Of a stretch of 64,000 bases of DNA, positions 8,393-16,203 are shown one piece after another (positions within the stretch are counted from its first letter, which is position 1; each line of letters opens with the position of its first letter). The stretch spans positions 62,001 to 126,000 of the forward strand of contig NZ_URAR01000001.1 of assembly GCF_900545795.1 (NCBI RefSeq). The letters run 5' to 3'. The notes under the pieces were generated by a model. It was given only the letters and a program-made list of their open reading frames with translations, did no database searches and was not told the origin of the DNA. A program made the position numbers and the translations under genes. The stretch comes from an uncultured Veillonella sp. GTDB taxonomy: Bacteria > Bacillota > Negativicutes > Veillonellales > Veillonellaceae.

Positions 8393-9511
8393 CTAATGAT
8401 TCTCTCTATTGAGCCACTTCATCAACACATCTTTAAAGCTCACATAACCATGTCCATCTTTTGTTATAGCCCCTTCAGAGGCTATTAAAGAATTTAAAAT
8501 TGCTTCATATGTCGCTTCTGCTACGCCTAGAAAGGCTGGATTTAAGGCATCCTCGCGGATAACTTGCTCCATTTGAAAATCTGGCCCCTCATGAGGCTTT
8601 CGGTTAGCCGTAGTAAAGCCAATCATCACTTCACCACTGCCATGCCCTACATAAGCGCCAGTGCGCATAATGCCTACGGCAGCATGCTTAATAATCCGCT
8701 TCAATTGCCGACTATTTACTGGTAAATCAGTAGCCACAATGACCATAATAGAGCCTTGATCACATTCACTATAATCAAACTGTGTAAGCCTTCTGGTAGA
8801 AGTCTCATCAGATGTATGTGCTTCCTCAGTTAGCTTACCATTCTGATCTAGCCACCATTGTCCCAAGGATTGGCCCTGCAAAACAAAATCTTCTGTAGCA
8901 CCGAAATTGCTCTGTACTAGTACGCCTATCGCATATGACTGGTCATTCACTTCGATGAGTCTAGAAGCAGAACCGATGCCACCTTTAAAGCCAAAACACA
9001 CGGTGCTGCGACCCGCGCCTACATCACCTTGTTCAAATCCTTTTGATGCCCTATCAAGGGCTACCTTCACTTCGTCACAATTAATAACGCGTTGGCTAAT
9101 ATCATTGAGTTTGCTATCATTACATTCTCCCACCACTGGGTTAATAGATTGAACTGTCACACCCTCTGCTTTACATCTATCAAGAATGTATTGATTTAAT
9201 GCATCGCTCACCTTGCCTACATTCAAGGTATTCGTCAAGGCAATTGGTGTTTCTAAGCTGCCTAATTCATCAATCTGCATAAGCCCTACAGATTTGCCAA
9301 AGCCATTTTGCACATATGTAGCGGCCGTCAGTTTATTTGTGAACGGATTGTCTTCACAAGGTACAATCACTGTCACTCCAGTTCGCACCGCCTCTGCATT
9401 AACCGTACAATGCCCGACGCGAACACCTGCTATATCAGTAATTGAATTGTTAGCGCCAGTAGGCAATCGACCTAAAGATATAGGAAACTCCCTAATTCTA
9501 AGGTCCGACAC
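8393..9511 (-). CDS. DmpA/P1 family aminopeptidase (S58)
   Basis: A member of the S58 N-terminal-nucleophile peptidases (DmpA, BapA), which cut themselves between Gly and Ser and release N-terminal D-Ala, L-residues or beta-amino acids. The self-cleavage motif is visible as CDQGSIMVIVATD, with the future nucleophile Ser at about residue 254. The N-terminal ITDIAGVRVGHCTV and the GFTTANR near the C-terminus are family motifs. The GTG at 9511 is preferred because GGGAGGTG sits 6 nt upstream; an in-frame GTG six codons earlier would put the ribosome site inside the gene. It heads the peptide-uptake operon. A D-peptide role fits the M55 enzyme in the same operon, but substrate specificity is an inference. 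Confidence 0.88.
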   Translation of the reverse strand: MSDLRIREFPISLGRLPTGANNSITDIAGVRVGHCTVNAEAVRTGVTVIVPCEDNPFTNKLTAATYVQNGFGKSVGLMQIDELGSLETPIALTNTLNVGKVSDALNQYILDRCKAEGVTVQSINPVVGECNDSKLNDISQRVINCDEVKVALDRASKGFEQGDVGAGRSTVCFGFKGGIGSASRLIEVNDQSYAIGVLVQSNFGATEDFVLQGQSLGQWWLDQNGKLTEEAHTSDETSTRRLTQFDYSECDQGSIMVIVATDLPVNSRQLKRIIKHAAVGIMRTGAYVGHGSGEVMIGFTTANRKPHEGPDFQMEQVIREDALNPAFLGVAEATYEAILNSLIASEGAITKDGHGYVSFKDVLMKWLNRENH

Positions 9512-9554
9512 AGAAACACCTCCCTCCACAACAAAAGGACATTTGTATTTCTAT

Positions 9555-9583
9555 AAGATATCATAAAATCTATAGAATTACAA
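9555..9583 (-). promoter_or_regulatory. Candidate promoter of the peptide-uptake operon
   Basis: On the minus strand: -35 TTGTAA (9578-9583), a 17-nt spacer and -10 TATCTT (9555-9560), about 45 nt upstream of the DmpA-type gene. It is a moderate match to the sigma-70 consensus. Confidence 0.45.
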
Positions 9584-9635
9584 TATATGAGAGTGGATAA
9601 AGGAACATGTATACATTATATTTTTGTCTAAAACA

Positions 9636-9669
9636 TAAAAAGTCTGTGCATTAATGCACAGACTTAATT
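9636..9669 (-). terminator. Intrinsic terminator after the alpha/beta hydrolase gene
   Basis: A perfect 26-nt palindrome (9640-9665, core GTCTGTGCAT/ATGCACAGAC) flanked by A and T runs, 35 nt after the stop codon of the hydrolase gene. Confidence 0.8.
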
Positions 9670-9700
9670 TCTCCCTCAGTAGTAAACTAATGAATGCATG

Positions 9701-10654
9701 TTATATAAAATACGCTACTATCGACTTCAACCAATGTATAATTTTATCCCACCACGGCAAAGTAGCATTATCTACTAGTGCAGAGTCACTTGTCTTATTA
9801 ACTATAAAGTCTTTCACCATACTGGCAACTAAACTTTGATTTTGAGTGAATTCATGATCATAGCCCTGGAGCATATGAATCTCGCTACGGGCATACTCTT
9901 TGTCAAAACGCTGTGCATATCGAGCAGGTACTACCATATCGTCACTCCCTTGGATGATATCAACTGGCCCTGTATACTGCTTAGCAGTTTCATAAATAGG
10001 CAAGTCGTATGCAGTTTTAAAATAATTGCGCCCTACCTTCAAGCCACTTGGCAATTCCACTACCTCTGGCAATTCCTCCACATTGTATTGAATGCCAAAG
10101 AAGGAGCCACCAATCAATCCATCTTGAATATTACCAGCCGGTGCAAGTAACACTACACTTTTAATACTATCTTCGGCTTCTTCTTTCGCTAATTCACCGG
10201 CTAACATACTAGCAATGACGCCGCCTTGAGAGTGTCCTACAAGCGAAATAAACGAAATGGCACTTCTATTAGAAGCCTCGTCTTTCAGATAAGAATACAC
10301 AGCTTTTGCATCAGCAATTTCATTGAGCACTGTCATATCTTGAAAACGACCGTCACTCTCGCCATGCCCATTAAAATCAAAGCGAATGGACGCAATGCCA
10401 ACCTGTTCCAAATCATCAGCTATGAGCTGTAAAAGCTTAGCATCTTTTGAAGAAGAAAAACCATGCATAATAATTACCATAGGATAATTCGAAACCGCAT
10501 CTGGCATTTGCATAATGGCAGCTAATTTACCATGGTCACCAGCAATACTAAGCTCCTCCGCCCTCCCTTGACTTGTATTAGGCCACACTAGCAATACTCC
10601 TAGAATACCTACTATGAGTCTATATTTTTGAAACTGTCTATGCATTGCCTTCAC
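9701..10654 (-). CDS. Exported alpha/beta hydrolase (feruloyl-esterase-like)
   Basis: About 317 residues. An N-terminal hydrophobic segment (about residues 10-25, followed by SQGRAEE) suggests a Sec signal peptide or anchor. The rest is an alpha/beta hydrolase: oxyanion region MHGFSSSKD, nucleophile elbow GHSQGG, acid Asp in QGSDDMVVP and catalytic His in GYDHEF. The closest familiar type is the cinnamoyl/feruloyl esterase group, with GHGESDGRFQDMT after the oxyanion strand. The GTG at 10654 is chosen because GAGGTGAT, an 8-nt match to the anti-Shine-Dalgarno, lies at good spacing; an earlier GTG (10663) overlaps that site. It is alone in its transcription unit. The ester substrate is unknown. 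Confidence 0.75.
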   Translation of the reverse strand: MKAMHRQFQKYRLIVGILGVLLVWPNTSQGRAEELSIAGDHGKLAAIMQMPDAVSNYPMVIIMHGFSSSKDAKLLQLIADDLEQVGIASIRFDFNGHGESDGRFQDMTVLNEIADAKAVYSYLKDEASNRSAISFISLVGHSQGGVIASMLAGELAKEEAEDSIKSVVLLAPAGNIQDGLIGGSFFGIQYNVEELPEVVELPSGLKVGRNYFKTAYDLPIYETAKQYTGPVDIIQGSDDMVVPARYAQRFDKEYARSEIHMLQGYDHEFTQNQSLVASMVKDFIVNKTSDSALVDNATLPWWDKIIHWLKSIVAYFI

Positions 10655-10678
10655 TTCTATCACCTCATTAATCGCACT

Positions 10679-10743
10679 ACATAATTCAATACAACGTGCT
10701 TATAATTCAATATAGCATGCTATATAATTCGCTACCACATTCT
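10679..10743. repeat. Short tandem array, three 21-22-nt units
   Basis: Units start acataattcaat, tataattcaat and atataattcgct at 10679, 10701 and 10722. The first two share most positions; the third is more diverged. It lies in the 5' region of the hydrolase gene. Confidence 0.6.
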
Positions 10744-11062
10744 ACATACAATGTACGATTATATTAATCAGTCTATTTCAAATATCTTTAAAAAGAATCT
10801 CATCAGCTATTTATTGCCTACGATCTAACTATCTAACTATATGACTATAATGTGTCACATATCTATACCATATCATCTATTTATAGCATTTAACCTACTT
10901 ATAAAATATTTTACCTATTTGCAACATAGCACTATTACCTATGTCTAGTGTATTGTATCACATTGAAGTCAACTTCAAGCAAGCTAATAATAAGATGTTT
11001 TCATCATTTATATTGCTAATAAAAAATGTCCTCAAGCGCTCCATTGCCTTAAGTCCCATCAC

Positions 11063-11107
11063 AGAAAAAACTGTCACCTTTAGACTCTGTCGAATAGGCA
11101 ACAGTTT
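11063..11107 (-). terminator. Intrinsic terminator after the lactonase-like gene
   Basis: On the minus strand an 11-bp stem with two G-U pairs (11097-11107 with 11068-11078) is followed by TTTTTT. It starts 34 nt after the stop codon. Confidence 0.6.
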
Positions 11108-11140
11108 GAACTTATATATTTTGTTTGAACTTAAGATACT

Positions 11141-11956
11141 TTATACAGTAATGATACCTGGCTTTACCTCTGTATCATGATTCGCTATTATCCCTTTGCA
11201 ACCTTCTTGTTTATTCATATGAACCAACCATTGCAAAGAATATATCGCATCTTGGCGATTAATAACTACACCGGGCTCCCAAAGATTCTCAAGTGATGGT
11301 CTACCATAAGCCACATCAGAAGATAATACTACAAACTGGTCATTATTTCTTATAACTGTAGCCGCGAGTCCAGCACTATGCCCTTTAGCTAAAACAAATT
11401 GAATACGTCCATCACCAAACATATCATAAGAATAACCAAATGCCCCTAATTTACTTTCAGTAAAAGAAAATGTCTGCAAGTCTACACCTGCCCATTCATG
11501 AGATAAATAACGGATCTTATCACGACTAGCTGCTTTATATTCTAGAGCACTCACCAAAATACGTTTCGCCTCTTTTACATGACGCAATCCATCAGCGTGG
11601 TCACAGTGCAGATGACTAAGCATAACAAAATCTAAGTCTTTTGGCTTAATTCCCATCGCCCCTAATTGTTCGTGCACCGCTTGGCCTTCAGGCAAAACAG
11701 CTTTATTAGCAAAATATTGATGTCTTAAATTCTTAAATTGATGCTCCCGATTATCTGTATGCCAACCTGTATCTATGAGAACTAAACCATCTGGATGCTC
11801 AATCAAATAAACCGATACAGGAGCATCTACTAAATGTTTTTTACTTCGAAACAAACCAGTCCAAGCAAATGGGGAATCACCACTTCGATGATACGGTAAG
11901 GCCTCATCTATAATAACACGGCCTGTATGTAACACATGAATTTTAATATCACTCAT
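11141..11956 (-). CDS. Metallo-beta-lactamase-fold hydrolase, N-acyl homoserine lactonase-like
   Basis: A 271-residue cytosolic metallo-hydrolase. The zinc motif SHLHCDHADGL (H115, H117, D119, H120) is complete, GHSAG and SSDVAYG supply later ligands, and the layout (lid-like segment around residues 20-50, IDTGWHTD strand) matches the AiiA/AttM lactonase subfamily rather than glyoxalase II or RNase Z. Such enzymes open acyl-homoserine lactone or other lactone rings. AGGAGA precedes the ATG. It lies 27 nt after an Rrf2-type regulator gene in the same direction and probably in one transcript. The actual substrate cannot be fixed from the sequence. Confidence 0.8.
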   Translation of the reverse strand: MSDIKIHVLHTGRVIIDEALPYHRSGDSPFAWTGLFRSKKHLVDAPVSVYLIEHPDGLVLIDTGWHTDNREHQFKNLRHQYFANKAVLPEGQAVHEQLGAMGIKPKDLDFVMLSHLHCDHADGLRHVKEAKRILVSALEYKAASRDKIRYLSHEWAGVDLQTFSFTESKLGAFGYSYDMFGDGRIQFVLAKGHSAGLAATVIRNNDQFVVLSSDVAYGRPSLENLWEPGVVINRQDAIYSLQWLVHMNKQEGCKGIIANHDTEVKPGIITV

Positions 11957-11983
11957 ATAAATCTCCTATTTATTTTAATTAAA

Positions 11984-12442
11984 TCAAACTGGACTATTTA
12001 CTTCGGCCCATTCAACAGCGCCTTCATTATATTTATCGCGACGAATCAAATCAGATAAGGCCAACTCTTTTAATGCAAATTTAGCATTTATCATGGCCTG
12101 CTTTATTTTTTTCTCACTCGATGCTACATAAGCTTCATCACTAAATAAATTTCTTGCTAAACGGGAATGAAATTGTTCAATCGTATCCTCTTCCACAGCT
12201 TCATATACATCATATAATGTAATTTCTTCAATAGAGCGTTTCAGCTGAAAACCGCCCTCTTTACTTGCCGTAGATATAATTAATTCATGCACAACCAATT
12301 TTCTTAAAATTTTCTTTAAGTACGAATCAGAAACATCTAACTTGGCACTCAATACATAACTTTTTACAGGTTTATGTTCTGCCTGCAAGGCTAAAATCAA
12401 CAATACAAATACCGCTTGCTCTAAACTCTTACTTATTTTCAT
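11984..12442 (-). CDS. Rrf2 family transcriptional regulator
   Basis: A 152-residue protein with the Rrf2 winged-helix (KISKSLEQAVFVLL, then LSAKLDVSDSYLKKILRKL as recognition region and the EGGFQLKRSIEEITLYDVYEAVE wing and helix). No cluster of three cysteines is visible, so this is not an Fe-S sensor like IscR or NsrR; a ligand- or oxidation-sensing role is possible. GAGGTGG precedes the ATG. It is driven by a near-consensus promoter at 12463-12491 and probably controls itself and the lactonase-like gene behind it (inference). Confidence 0.85.
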   Translation of the reverse strand: MKISKSLEQAVFVLLILALQAEHKPVKSYVLSAKLDVSDSYLKKILRKLVVHELIISTASKEGGFQLKRSIEEITLYDVYEAVEEDTIEQFHSRLARNLFSDEAYVASSEKKIKQAMINAKFALKELALSDLIRRDKYNEGAVEWAEVNSPV

Positions 12443-12462
12443 ATTCCACCTCTTCTATGGAT

Positions 12463-12491
12463 ATTTTACATCTATAGATAAATTTTGTCAA
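12463..12491 (-). promoter_or_regulatory. Near-consensus sigma-70 promoter of the Rrf2-lactonase unit
   Basis: On the minus strand: -35 TTGACA (12486-12491), a 17-nt spacer and -10 TAAAAT (12463-12468). The spacer contains the palindrome ATCTATAGAT, a plausible operator for the regulator encoded next to it. Confidence 0.8.
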
Positions 12492-12603
12492 CAGTTTACC
12501 TGTAGTATAACAATCAACTGAAATTAGACTTCAATAATCAAAATGCTACTAAGGTTCTTTTAAAACGTCCTACTTAGTAACTTTAAACGAACTTTAACGC
12601 CAT

Positions 12604-12648
12604 AAAAGACAAACCTTCTTTGCTCGAATGATTCTAACAAAGAAGGTT
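12604..12648 (-). terminator. Intrinsic terminator after the repeat-protein gene
   Basis: An 11-bp perfect stem (12612-12622 with 12638-12648, AACCTTCTTTG/CAAAGAAGGTT) and a 15-nt loop, with a T-rich stretch after it on the minus strand. It lies about 45 nt after the stop of the 139-residue repeat protein. Confidence 0.75.
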
Positions 12649-12693
12649 GCATTATAAATTATAAAATTTTAAACAGCAAATAATATATTCATA

Positions 12694-13113
12694 CTACAGA
12701 AAATATTCGTCATCATCTTCTTCTGAATAATCACTATCATACGAATCGTAAGAATCTTCCTTATCTGGCACATCGTAATAAATCGTATCGCCATAGCGAA
12801 TGTAAGTACTCCCATCTAAACCATACGTAGTGTCTCCGTAAGTCATATAACTTACACCATCACTACCATACACCGTATCACCATAACGAGTATACGACGT
12901 CCCCTCACTACTATAGATTGTATCACCATAACGAGTATACGTATTACCATTGCTATCATAAGCAGTATCGCCATAGGAAGTATATGTGTCTCCATTACTA
13001 TTATAAGCAGTGTCACCATATATTGTAATTGTGCCAGAGGCCGCTTCTGCTATAGGAAAGATAAAGCCAATAATGCCAAATAGTAGTAAAAGAATACGAA
13101 ATAAGAGTTTCAT
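12694..13113 (-). CDS. Small exported protein made of 15-residue YGDT repeats
   Basis: A 139-residue protein. It begins with a signal peptide (MKLLFRI, hydrophobic core, predicted cut after AEAAS). Residues 32-114 are five and a half tandem 15-residue units of the form YGDTxYxSxGxxYxx, a Tyr/Gly/Asp/Thr pattern that suggests a beta-strand solenoid or stacked hairpins. The C-terminus (115-139) is very acidic, rich in Asp, Ser, Glu and Tyr. AGGAGG precedes the ATG, and a terminator follows, so it is its own unit. Function unknown; the export signal and repeats fit a surface or periplasmic structural protein (inference). Confidence 0.75.
   Translation of the reverse strand: MKLLFRILLLLFGIIGFIFPIAEAASGTITIYGDTAYNSNGDTYTSYGDTAYDSNGNTYTRYGDTIYSSEGTSYTRYGDTVYGSDGVSYMTYGDTTYGLDGSTYIRYGDTIYYDVPDKEDSYDSYDSDYSEEDDDEYFL
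12772..13020. repeat. Coding tandem array, 45-nt units
   Basis: The DNA encoding the YGDT units of the exported protein: five complete 45-nt units plus a partial one. The protein motif is better kept than the codons, which suggests selection on the protein. Confidence 0.85.
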
Positions 13114-13285
13114 GCTGTACCTCCTGTTACTTACTATCCTACTTGCTATAAAAGATAAACTCCTTCTCTTTATTATCTTAATTATATCAAATAAAACCTA
13201 ATTACTAATTATTTAAAATATTATAATTATCAACAATCCGTAAAAATCAGATAATATAAACGACAAAAATAAGCGACAAGAACGC

Positions 13286-13345
13286 AAAAAAGCAACCACG
13301 CTGATTTTCATAAATCTGAAAACCTGCATGGTTGCTTGCTTTTTT
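13286..13345 (-). terminator. Intrinsic terminator after tRNA-Arg
   Basis: A long hairpin pairing AAGCAACCA near 13290 with its complement near 13330, with an inner ATTTTCA/TGAAAA stem and a T-run after it on the minus strand (TTTTTTGCG). It ends directly at the 3' end of the tRNA-Arg gene. Confidence 0.8.
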
Positions 13346-13346
13346 A

Positions 13347-13423
<77 letters not shown>

Positions 13424-13451
13424 ATATGCAATTGAAATTTTCACCGTATAT

Positions 13452-13481
13452 ATTATACACTACACAATACAATAAATGCAA
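13452..13481 (-). promoter_or_regulatory. Promoter candidate of tRNA-Arg
   Basis: On the minus strand: -35 TTGCAT (13476-13481), an 18-nt spacer and -10 TATAAT (13452-13457), about 28 nt upstream of the tRNA-Arg 5' end. Confidence 0.65.
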
Positions 13482-13566
13482 TTGTGTTTCTACTAAGTTT
13501 AACGATTCTAATACAGCACACACTCTCTAAAAGTCTACTGTAATAAAAAGTTCTGTATAAAAAAAA

Positions 13567-13640
13567 TGGAGCGGGTGAAGGGAATCGAACCCTCGTAACC
13601 AGCTTGGAAGGCTGGGGCTCTACCATTGAGCTACACCCGC
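13567..13640 (-). tRNA. tRNA-Gly (anticodon TCC), CCA encoded
   Basis: A 74-nt cloverleaf with acceptor GCGGGTG/CACCCGC, anticodon loop CTTCCAA giving TCC (reads GGA/GGG), T-loop GTTCGATTC and an encoded CCA, followed on the minus strand by TTTTTT. Confidence 0.95.
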
Positions 13641-13650
13641 ATAATAAAAA

Positions 13651-13727
13651 TGGTCGGAGCAGCAGGATTCGAACCTGCGACCCCCTGGTCCCAAGCCAGG
13701 TGCGCTACCAAACTGCGCTATGCCCCG
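13651..13727 (-). tRNA. tRNA-Pro (anticodon TGG), CCA encoded
   Basis: A 77-nt cloverleaf with acceptor CGGGGCA, anticodon stem CCTGG/CCAGG with loop CTTGGGA giving anticodon TGG (reads CCA and other Pro codons), T-loop GTTCGAATC and an encoded CCA. It is the first tRNA of the unit, 10 nt before tRNA-Gly. Confidence 0.95.
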
Positions 13728-13788
13728 ATATTAAAGTAAAACTATTCTTTTCGTTGTTTCACTTGTACTCTTTCGCAACAACAAAGTT

Positions 13789-13817
13789 ATTTTATCATAA
13801 GTAAAAAATGTGCGCAA
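13789..13817 (-). promoter_or_regulatory. Promoter of the tRNA-Pro/tRNA-Gly unit
   Basis: On the minus strand: -35 TTGCGC (13812-13817), a 17-nt spacer and -10 TAAAAT (13789-13794), about 60 nt upstream of tRNA-Pro. Confidence 0.6.
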
Positions 13818-13863
13818 GTACTTTTTTACAAATTTTTAACATTTTTTACTTTCCCTAAATAAA

Positions 13864-13908
13864 AGGCTGCATTTGAAATAAAAACCCCTTTTATTTCAAA
13901 TGTAGCCT
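13864..13908 (-). terminator. Intrinsic terminator after the VOC protein gene
   Basis: A 20-bp stem with one mismatch (13864-13883 with 13889-13908) and the loop ACCCC, ending in an AT-rich tract. It lies just after the stop of the glyoxalase-like gene. Confidence 0.8.
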
Positions 13909-13929
13909 CAAAGATTTATTTAAAGCATC

Positions 13930-14313
13930 CTATAAATATTGACTCAATTCTACTAAATTACCATCTGGATCTCGCAAATAGATACACTCCATTTTGCCTA
14001 ATGCACCATGGCGAATTACAGGCCCTAATTCAACAGGATAGCCCTTAGACTCAATATGAGCTTTTACAGCCTCCATATTTCCATCAGCCATTATGATTAA
14101 GCATAGGTCCAAACTGCCACTAGTAGGATACTTAGCAGCAGGTAGAAATTCGGCTGGCTTCGTGTGAATATTAAACTTCTGATTGCCAAAACGCAGAGCA
14201 TATCGCTGATTAGATGTATCTAATTCCATACCTAGAATCCGGACATAAAAATCTATACACTGCTCTACATCGGCTGTAGTAATAACCAAATGGTCTAAAT
14301 TTTTAATCTTCAT
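13930..14313 (-). CDS. VOC (glyoxalase/bleomycin-resistance) superfamily protein
   Basis: A 127-residue single-domain VOC protein with two beta-alpha-beta-beta-beta halves: IKNLDHLVITTADVEQCIDFY at the N-terminus and YLRDPDGNLVELSQYL at the C-terminus. Candidate metal ligands are His8 and the Glu of NLVELSQ, as in glyoxalase-I-like enzymes. The family includes lactoylglutathione lyases, thiol transferases and dioxygenases; the substrate is not readable here. It is a monocistronic unit with its own terminator. Confidence 0.8.
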   Translation of the reverse strand: MKIKNLDHLVITTADVEQCIDFYVRILGMELDTSNQRYALRFGNQKFNIHTKPAEFLPAAKYPTSGSLDLCLIIMADGNMEAVKAHIESKGYPVELGPVIRHGALGKMECIYLRDPDGNLVELSQYL

Positions 14314-14433
14314 AGACTGATATGCCCCTTTCTTAGAAGTTTAAATTTATTATTATATTTTAGATTGCATCTATTAATTTTTATACATTGGCACTCAAGC
14401 CCATGTTTCAACTTTTAACGTATCTATACATTT

Positions 14434-15657
14434 TTACACTTTAGATTTTACCCACCCATGTGTAAGCAAGCCTATCCCCATGGCCAAAGTAATAGGGAAC
14501 AAGTACTCTACAGAAAATCGAGATAGCTCCAGCATAAATACAGCAGAAGTAAGAGGCATCTTTTGCGCTAAGCCTAAAAACACAACAGCTCCTAAGAAAG
14601 CCACTGCGCCAAGAGATATAGGCCCAACTAAAGCAGTCCAAGCAACGCCCATCGCTAGAGCTAATGTACTCCCTAGCATCATAGAAGGTGTAATTTTACC
14701 ACCATAGGCCCCTACTGCTAAGGCTAAAATAACGGCAATCCACTTAGTACCAAACATGCCTAAAGCATATTGCCAATTCACTAGTTCAGCAAAGGTCAAT
14801 TGATTACCAGCCTTACCATTGCCTAAGATGGAAGGAAAATACATAGACATAATACCTACAAAGGTAAAAGCTAAGATAAACCAAATAATTAATTTAGGAC
14901 TTTTACGATTAATTTTAGGCAAGGCTGCTTGCGCCTTATCAAAACCCACTACTACCACACCAATAACTAAGCCTAGAAGAACTGAAAAAATTGCTATATG
15001 GCCTTCTAACACAGGCTGAAGCATATCATATTGGATGGTATCACCTAGACCCAAACGAACTACAAAGGTAGCCACGCCACAGGCAATTAAAGCAGAAATT
15101 AAGGATTTGCTATTCCAAGTCAAAAGCAAAGTTTCTAATACAAACAAAGTCGCTGACAGAGGAGAATTATACACCGCCGCTAGACCAGCACCAGAAGCAC
15201 AAGCTATTAACAAGCTCCGCTCATCTTTGGCGACCTTTACAAATTTCATCACCCACGTAATCAGCGCAGAGCTCGCTTCTCGTGGAGCCACTTCACGCCC
15301 TAGAGGAGAGCCCATCCCTACAGTAATAATCTGCAAGGTAGCATGAAATAATGTAGTCAAGGTAGGCATCGGCATATCGGGATTGGTCACGGCTTTTTTC
15401 ACATCCACCAAGGAACTGCCGAAACGATGAATTAAATGCCAACCAATACCGCCTACAATACCACATAAAAGCAAGGCTATAACTCGATGCTCAGGCGATA
15501 CATTTGCAACGCCCATGCCAAAACTAAAATGATCGGCAGCCGAATAGTTATATGTAGCATGTTGTATAAAATGCATTAAATTAGTAAAGGCAATCCCCAC
15601 TAAGCCTGCCATGAGTCCAGTAAGAACAAGTAAAGCGAATATCCGTTTATTAATCAT
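14434..15657 (-). CDS. ClC family chloride channel/transporter
   Basis: A 407-residue membrane protein with about ten hydrophobic helices and ClC motifs: GSSLVDV in the first conserved position, GSPLGREVAPRE (the gating Glu of GREGP is kept as GRE), and GGKITPSMMLGS corresponding to GxFxP. It is shorter than E. coli ClcA (473) and lacks cytoplasmic CBS domains. Both the Ser-containing and Glu-containing motifs deviate from consensus, so ion selectivity (Cl-, F-, other) is open. Its start overlaps the stop of the hotdog thioesterase gene by ATGA, so it is translationally coupled to the end of the menaquinone operon. Confidence 0.85.
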   Translation of the reverse strand: MINKRIFALLVLTGLMAGLVGIAFTNLMHFIQHATYNYSAADHFSFGMGVANVSPEHRVIALLLCGIVGGIGWHLIHRFGSSLVDVKKAVTNPDMPMPTLTTLFHATLQIITVGMGSPLGREVAPREASSALITWVMKFVKVAKDERSLLIACASGAGLAAVYNSPLSATLFVLETLLLTWNSKSLISALIACGVATFVVRLGLGDTIQYDMLQPVLEGHIAIFSVLLGLVIGVVVVGFDKAQAALPKINRKSPKLIIWFILAFTFVGIMSMYFPSILGNGKAGNQLTFAELVNWQYALGMFGTKWIAVILALAVGAYGGKITPSMMLGSTLALAMGVAWTALVGPISLGAVAFLGAVVFLGLAQKMPLTSAVFMLELSRFSVEYLFPITLAMGIGLLTHGWVKSKV

Positions 15658-16169
15658 TTACGCTTCGCCCCCATTGGATATATTAGGGCATTGACAACAG
15701 TTACTTGCGAAATATGCACGCCCGCTTCACTGCGCACATCAATTTGCCACACATGATTGCGTTTCCCCTGTTTTAGTAATGCTCCGGCGGCAATAACTCG
15801 GCCTTCTGCTTTTATAGCATTTAAATGCTGACCTGTTACAGATTGACCTACAGCCACATAAGGGCCTTTAGCTAATTTTTCAATGTCAGCTACGGCATTA
15901 CTATCTACAGCCTTTGCCTTTAAGCCTTCAAAGTCTACAGTCTTTACATCATTATCAGTGATACTCATAGATGCCTTCAAGGCTTCATACTCAGCTTCAC
16001 CTAATTTATTAGACGCCATGCCCGCTATAATCTCACAGTATGCCAAAGTAGCCCCACCATTTAAAAATCCAAAGGGCTGTTTATGAAACTCGCCTAATGT
16101 CATGGCACTTTCAAAGCCTTGGCCTGTTATATTTACATATTCAATACTTAATTGATCAATTAAAGTCAT
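15654..16169 (-). CDS. menI: Hotdog-fold (PaaI-type) thioesterase, probable DHNA-CoA hydrolase
   Basis: A 171-residue protein from the ATG at 16169, chosen for the AAAGGA site 8 nt upstream; the frame is open for 16 codons more. Hotdog motifs: GFLNGGATLAYCEIIAG (Gly-Gly and the catalytic Glu) and YVAVGQSVTGQHLNAIKAEG. It would release 1,4-dihydroxy-2-naphthoate from DHNA-CoA, the step after MenB. The gene order, directly after menC, supports this. Between the two halves is an extra segment of roughly 35 residues (ASMSITDNDVKTVDFEG to ADIEKLAK) that is absent from typical 130-150-residue members. The family is clear; the MenI assignment rests on context. Confidence 0.75.
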   Translation of the reverse strand: MTLIDQLSIEYVNITGQGFESAMTLGEFHKQPFGFLNGGATLAYCEIIAGMASNKLGEAEYEALKASMSITDNDVKTVDFEGLKAKAVDSNAVADIEKLAKGPYVAVGQSVTGQHLNAIKAEGRVIAAGALLKQGKRNHVWQIDVRSEAGVHISQVTVVNALIYPMGAKRK

Positions 16170-16203
16170 ATCCAATCCTTTCAACAACTCTCTCTTAACG
16201 ATG

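Larger units (their letters stand above)
10655..11140. other. AT-rich spacer with short repeats
   Basis: No gene is recognised in these 486 nt. It holds a three-unit 21-22-nt degenerate repeat (10679-10743) upstream of the hydrolase gene and the terminator of the lactonase-like gene (11063-11107). Between them is AT-rich sequence with loosely repeated ctatctaactat/tatgactat words. Confidence 0.6.

Noticed and set aside
13604..13804. Plus-strand open frame over tRNA-Gly and tRNA-Pro
   Set aside because: Same reason: it runs through two tRNA genes of the opposite strand.
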